Shown: positions 61,601 to 64,000 of the stretch, piece by piece | Layout of the letters: each line of letters opens with the position of its first letter | How positions within the stretch are numbered: the stretch's first letter is position 1 | Assembly (NCBI GenBank): GCA_037976565.1 | Contig: CP137667.1 | Location: 28,944,459-29,008,458, forward strand | Length of the DNA stretch: 64,000 bases | Direction of reading: 5' to 3' | Source: Mesocentrotus franciscanus | Lineage: Eukaryota; Echinodermata; Echinoidea; Camarodonta; Strongylocentrotidae | The notes under the pieces: model-generated | Told to the model about the DNA's origin: nothing | Databases searched by the model: none | Seen by the model: the letters and a program-made list of their open reading frames with translations, nothing else | Made by a program: the position numbers and the translations under genes

Positions 61601-64000
61601 CTTTGAAACTAAATAGCAGAAATTGTATCTCTCTGCCCATGTTTTTCAATGGAACATCCGGTACGTGAATATACTCGTCCCCGGGCGTGACGTCACAAAT
61701 AGTGGACCAGCTCCGTGACTGACTTTATAGGCAAAGAGAGAAGGCTATTTTTCGACATTTCAATTGAGGATATCCAGTAGCTAGAAGATTTTTGTGATAT
61801 GCAATGAAAATGAACAACTTCGAAATAACATAGGCTTGCCGTAGGTACCAAATTTATGGACATTTATTGTCCTAGAATATGAGCTTTAAGACAATAGTAA
61901 ATGAATGGGGAGCGACAGCTTAATTTTCCATGTCAAAAATGACTGTAACTTCCTTAATACTGAAGGTAAGGAAGTGAATTAGTTATCAAATGAAAGGTCT
62001 TCTGATGCTTTATCTGCTAAGGTATATGATCACAGGTTAAGTATTACAAATCTCAAAATTTTGTAACATCCCTATACTTTGGTCTTTGTCTTTGGCCTGG
62101 GCAGAATCTGGAGAATTACCGGCTCGGCTACCAACTCGACGGAAGGTAGACGAGGGCGGCAGAGTTGGGGGTTATTTCACGAAGCCATTATAAGTACAAG
62201 ATAAACAACATCTCGATGCTGTCGCTCGATTTTTCCGCTAAGTCGGTGTTTCACAAACCGTCTTTGCCATATCATATGGGAAACGACAACTTCCTCGACG
62301 AGTCGACACTTGCTTGCCGCTAATCCAAACCTGTCATAATATTATTAATAAACATATCTTTGTAGAATGCCAGACAGAGTCTAGATGATAGATCTACCTC
62401 CAGATGAATTGGATTCTAGTAGATATTTGATAACATTTTTAGAACTATTTAATTATTATTGTTAACAACCCTGGTTAATGTTCTTATTATTATTGTTATT
62501 AGTCTATCACCGTCATTCTTTTATATATATTTTTTCATATTGTATGCAGATATTGTTTTTCCTGGGTGGTTGGATTTTCTTCATGCGCAAGCTGTTTAAG
62601 AATTATGAGGTGAGCTACTTTATACTAAATTTTACTATAATTTATTTTACTCAAATAGCCTTTCACGGCTTTCAGTAATCTTTCACTTCTTGTAGCAAGT
62701 TGAACTGAAGTTTATTAACTGATTTTATGAAAAAAAGCAATGTGAAAATACATCTGTTAATATCAAATTTATGCTGTATCTATACCTTCATAGCTTGAAT
62801 GAAATTGTTTTTATTACGATTTTTAAAAAAAGTGACTTAAAAGTGATTATTTTGATTGAAAATTGTTCATGATTCATGCATTCAATGCAAGTTTGTGAAC
62901 CTACAATTTTTATAAATTGTCTATTGCATTTTATAAGTACCTGTAAAACATCCTGTCATTGACTGATACAGTACATGTACTTGTATTATGTTTAACTGAA
63001 GTATTTTTTTTATTTCTTTTGGACATGTACACAATTGAATGTTAGACTGTCAGCATGATTTGATATGTTTAGAGTCACAATGATTTAAACTGTTTAAAAT
63101 ATGAGGTACATGTATATCATATTAAACTGAAAATTCTGTTTGCTTCGAGGAGTTTCATTAACATTTGTTATTTTTTGTTTGTCTTTTGACAACACTCTCA
63201 TCCAAGGAGAGAAATTCTGTGAAGCCAGACGTATCCCCAAACGAAATAGACTGTTTTTCAGTCTAATGAAGTAATAATAATAATAATACTAATGATAATA
63301 TGAGATTTTTAAGGCACTGAATCCACTTGCAATCAAATTTATTTATTTATTTATTTATTTATTTCTGATATTTAGACAGGGTGACTCATTATCACCAATA
63401 ATGGTGGTCTTCCATGAGGCCCTGTTTAACATAATAAGAAACAATTGTCTAAAAACAGATATAATAATAATAACAAAATCATGAACATAAACTCTTAATA
63501 GCAACAAAGAATAAGTAAGAACATCATGAATATGTATAAAGATATTTACAAAATATTTGGTATCCTCGTAACGAATGAATGGTTTGTTTTGTTTTGCTTT
63601 GCTTTTTTGTTCAAGAAAACGTATTAGGGAAAAAGACAGTAGGGATACCAAAATTGTTATATACATATTTACAACAACAACAACAATATTACAGATAATG
63701 CTCAAGGTGCACTTGTGAAACCAAAAAACAAAAACAAAAAATCACATAAAAGCACCTGCATTATAAACAGAGGAACAGAAGTAAGATAGAACCTTAAAAA
63801 ATGACAGAACAATTAACTATATGCCGAATTAAACAGATTTAACAGATACATTTTACGTTTATGAGGTATATTATTATATAATAAGGAAATGATCTTGTGG
63901 CTCGAATTAGATGATTTGCACTGGCCCAAGATTAATGTAATTTTGCGTGTGATTTCTCCTTGTATGCAGGTGCATCATGGGAGTGTGCAGTTGACCTTTT
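58568..64000 (+). CDS. GPR89: Golgi pH regulator GPR89/GPHR, first three exons (partial)
   Basis: Exons at 58568-58609, 62550-62609 and 63970 to the edge, all phase 0. The joined start MAFFLDSFVMFSTQ, then ILFFLGGWIFFMRKLFKNYE, then VHHGSVQLTF aligns residue for residue with the vertebrate GPR89 N-terminus (luminal start, first membrane helix, LFKDYE motif). GPR89 is a multi-pass Golgi/ER membrane protein, described as an anion channel involved in Golgi acidification. The conserved exon 1/2 border at the Gln supports the call. Intron 1 is 3.9 kb and carries the large hairpin. The rest of the gene lies to the right of the window. Confidence 0.85.
58676..58960. repeat. GC-rich repeat with inverted 33-bp arms
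   Basis: Contains GGGGTAC-T8-GTACCC at 58685, a GC-rich block, then AAAGTAGAAAAAAAAAGCCT and GCAAAGAGAATAGTT mirrored at 58918-58956. The CGGTAATTCTCCGGATTCTG segment recurs inverted at about 62100-62125. Confidence 0.6.
59195..59480. repeat. Direct duplication of about 140 bp
   Basis: ACTTAAGGATAAGG to TGATGGAAGTCATGTCATGT is repeated as ACTTAAGGATCGGC to TGATGGATGTCATGTCATGT, in GPR89 intron 1. Confidence 0.8.
60680..60825. repeat. Near-perfect 58-bp inverted repeat with CRE palindrome in the loop
   Basis: The left arm 60680-60737 and right arm 60768-60825 pair at 56 of 58 positions. The 30-bp loop holds GATGACGTCATC (60744-60755). The right arm contains an ATG whose equivalent in the left arm is ACG. 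Confidence 0.92.
60746..60753. promoter_or_regulatory. CRE/ATF-type palindrome TGACGTCA
   Basis: A perfect 8-bp CREB/ATF consensus at the hairpin centre. Two more perfect copies lie at 60099-60106 and 61688-61695. Three in 1.6 kb is far above chance for an 8-mer; function is inference. Confidence 0.5.
61102..61299 (-). CDS. Hypothetical acidic protein, 65 residues
   Basis: From ATG at 61299: MAGEFDQNDLFMDFEEFMEK, then a Asp/Glu/Ser-rich tail and stop. About 40% acidic residues. No recognised family. It may be the first exon of an element-encoded or unrelated gene; a GTACAAGT donor candidate lies inside. Located in the 1.6-kb unit, in GPR89 intron 1, opposite strand. Confidence 0.3.
   Translation of the reverse strand: MAGEFDQNDLFMDFEEFMEKDDESNEGKRDDSADEDDGSWEDASTSGGEDDIEVGEQGDVPAAGE
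62550..62609 (+). CDS. GPR89: GPR89 exon 2
   Basis: 60 nt, acceptor tattgtatgcag, ILFFLGGWIFFMRKLFKNYE, donor GTGAGC. First transmembrane helix plus the basic cytosolic end; nearly identical in pattern to the vertebrate protein. Confidence 0.9.
63285..63360. repeat. (AAT)n and (ATTT)n tracts
   Basis: ATAATAATA run near 63272-63300 and TTATTTATTTATTT near 63338-63364. The latter is the poly-tail of the adjacent reverse LINE. Confidence 0.85.
63338..63860 (-). repeat. LINE 3'-region, reverse orientation, (AAAT)n tail
   Basis: Read on the minus strand: TTTAATTCGGCATATAGTTA, TTTCACAAGTGCACCTTGAGC, ATGGAAGACCACCATTATTG, then AGAAATAAATAAATAAAT. It shares two blocks with 31240-32062. In GPR89 intron 2. 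Confidence 0.6.
63970..64000 (+). CDS. GPR89: GPR89 exon 3, 5' end (partial)
   Basis: 31 nt after acceptor cttgtatgcag. VHHGSVQLTF corresponds to the VRQYVVQVIF position of the family. Only weakly conserved in the bases seen. Confidence 0.55.
   Translation, partial: MHHGSVQLTF

Larger units (their letters stand above)
60075..61725. repeat. 1.6-kb unit bounded by inverted TGACGTCA-containing sequences
   Basis: GGGTCCTCTATTCTTGACGT CACGACCGGG at 60085-60114 resembles the reverse complement of 61678-61707 (TGGTCCACTATTTGTGACGT CACGCCCGGG). It encloses the hairpin at 60680-60825 and an acidic open frame on the minus strand (61102-61299). A mobile element of unknown class is likely; target duplications not assigned. 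Confidence 0.5.

Overview
This window is animal nuclear DNA, most likely from a sea urchin or close echinoderm relative. It shows spliced genes with consensus GT/AG introns, long AT-rich introns, very many short inverted-repeat elements (MITEs), tRNA-derived SINEs, LINE tails and long triplet microsatellites. An intronless divergent rhodopsin-like GPCR also fits the lineage-specific GPCR expansions known in sea urchins. The species call is inference.

Layout. (1) 234-12681, minus: the 5' five exons of a secreted or membrane immunoglobulin-superfamily gene (signal peptide, two Ig-like domains, FN3, a second FN3-like domain); it runs off the left edge. All internal exons are symmetrical phase 1-1. 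(2) 14560-16311, plus: a single-exon 7TM receptor whose roughly 275-residue third intracellular loop is built of degenerate repeats of about 39 residues. (3) 16312-26552: intergenic, filled with MITEs, LINE remnants and tandem repeats. (4) 26553-57871, minus: a USP25/USP28-type deubiquitinase in about 23 exons, with UBA, SUMO-interacting/UIM, Cys box, fingers, helical insertion, His box and C-terminal domain. (5) 58568 to the right edge, plus: the first three exons of the Golgi pH regulator GPR89/GPHR, head-to-head with the USP gene, with 696 bp between the two start codons.

The USP gene has unusual features. Exon phase bookkeeping shows one missing base in the His-box exon and one extra base in the penultimate exon. 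A third exon has a phase conflict. The gene has two possible first exons, both starting MTV. At least four of its exon ends are copied into tandem arrays in the neighbouring intron or 3' flank. Several introns are microsatellite-rich right at a splice site.

The most striking non-genic structure is a 58-bp-arm inverted repeat (56/58 matches) at 60680-60825 with a perfect TGACGTCA palindrome in its loop. It lies in GPR89 intron 1 inside a unit of about 1.6 kb bounded by inverted copies of another TGACGTCA-containing sequence. Two hAT-like non-autonomous elements with 8-bp target duplications (700 bp and 104 bp) are well delimited. No prokaryotic operon, CRISPR array, rRNA or intact tRNA gene was seen.
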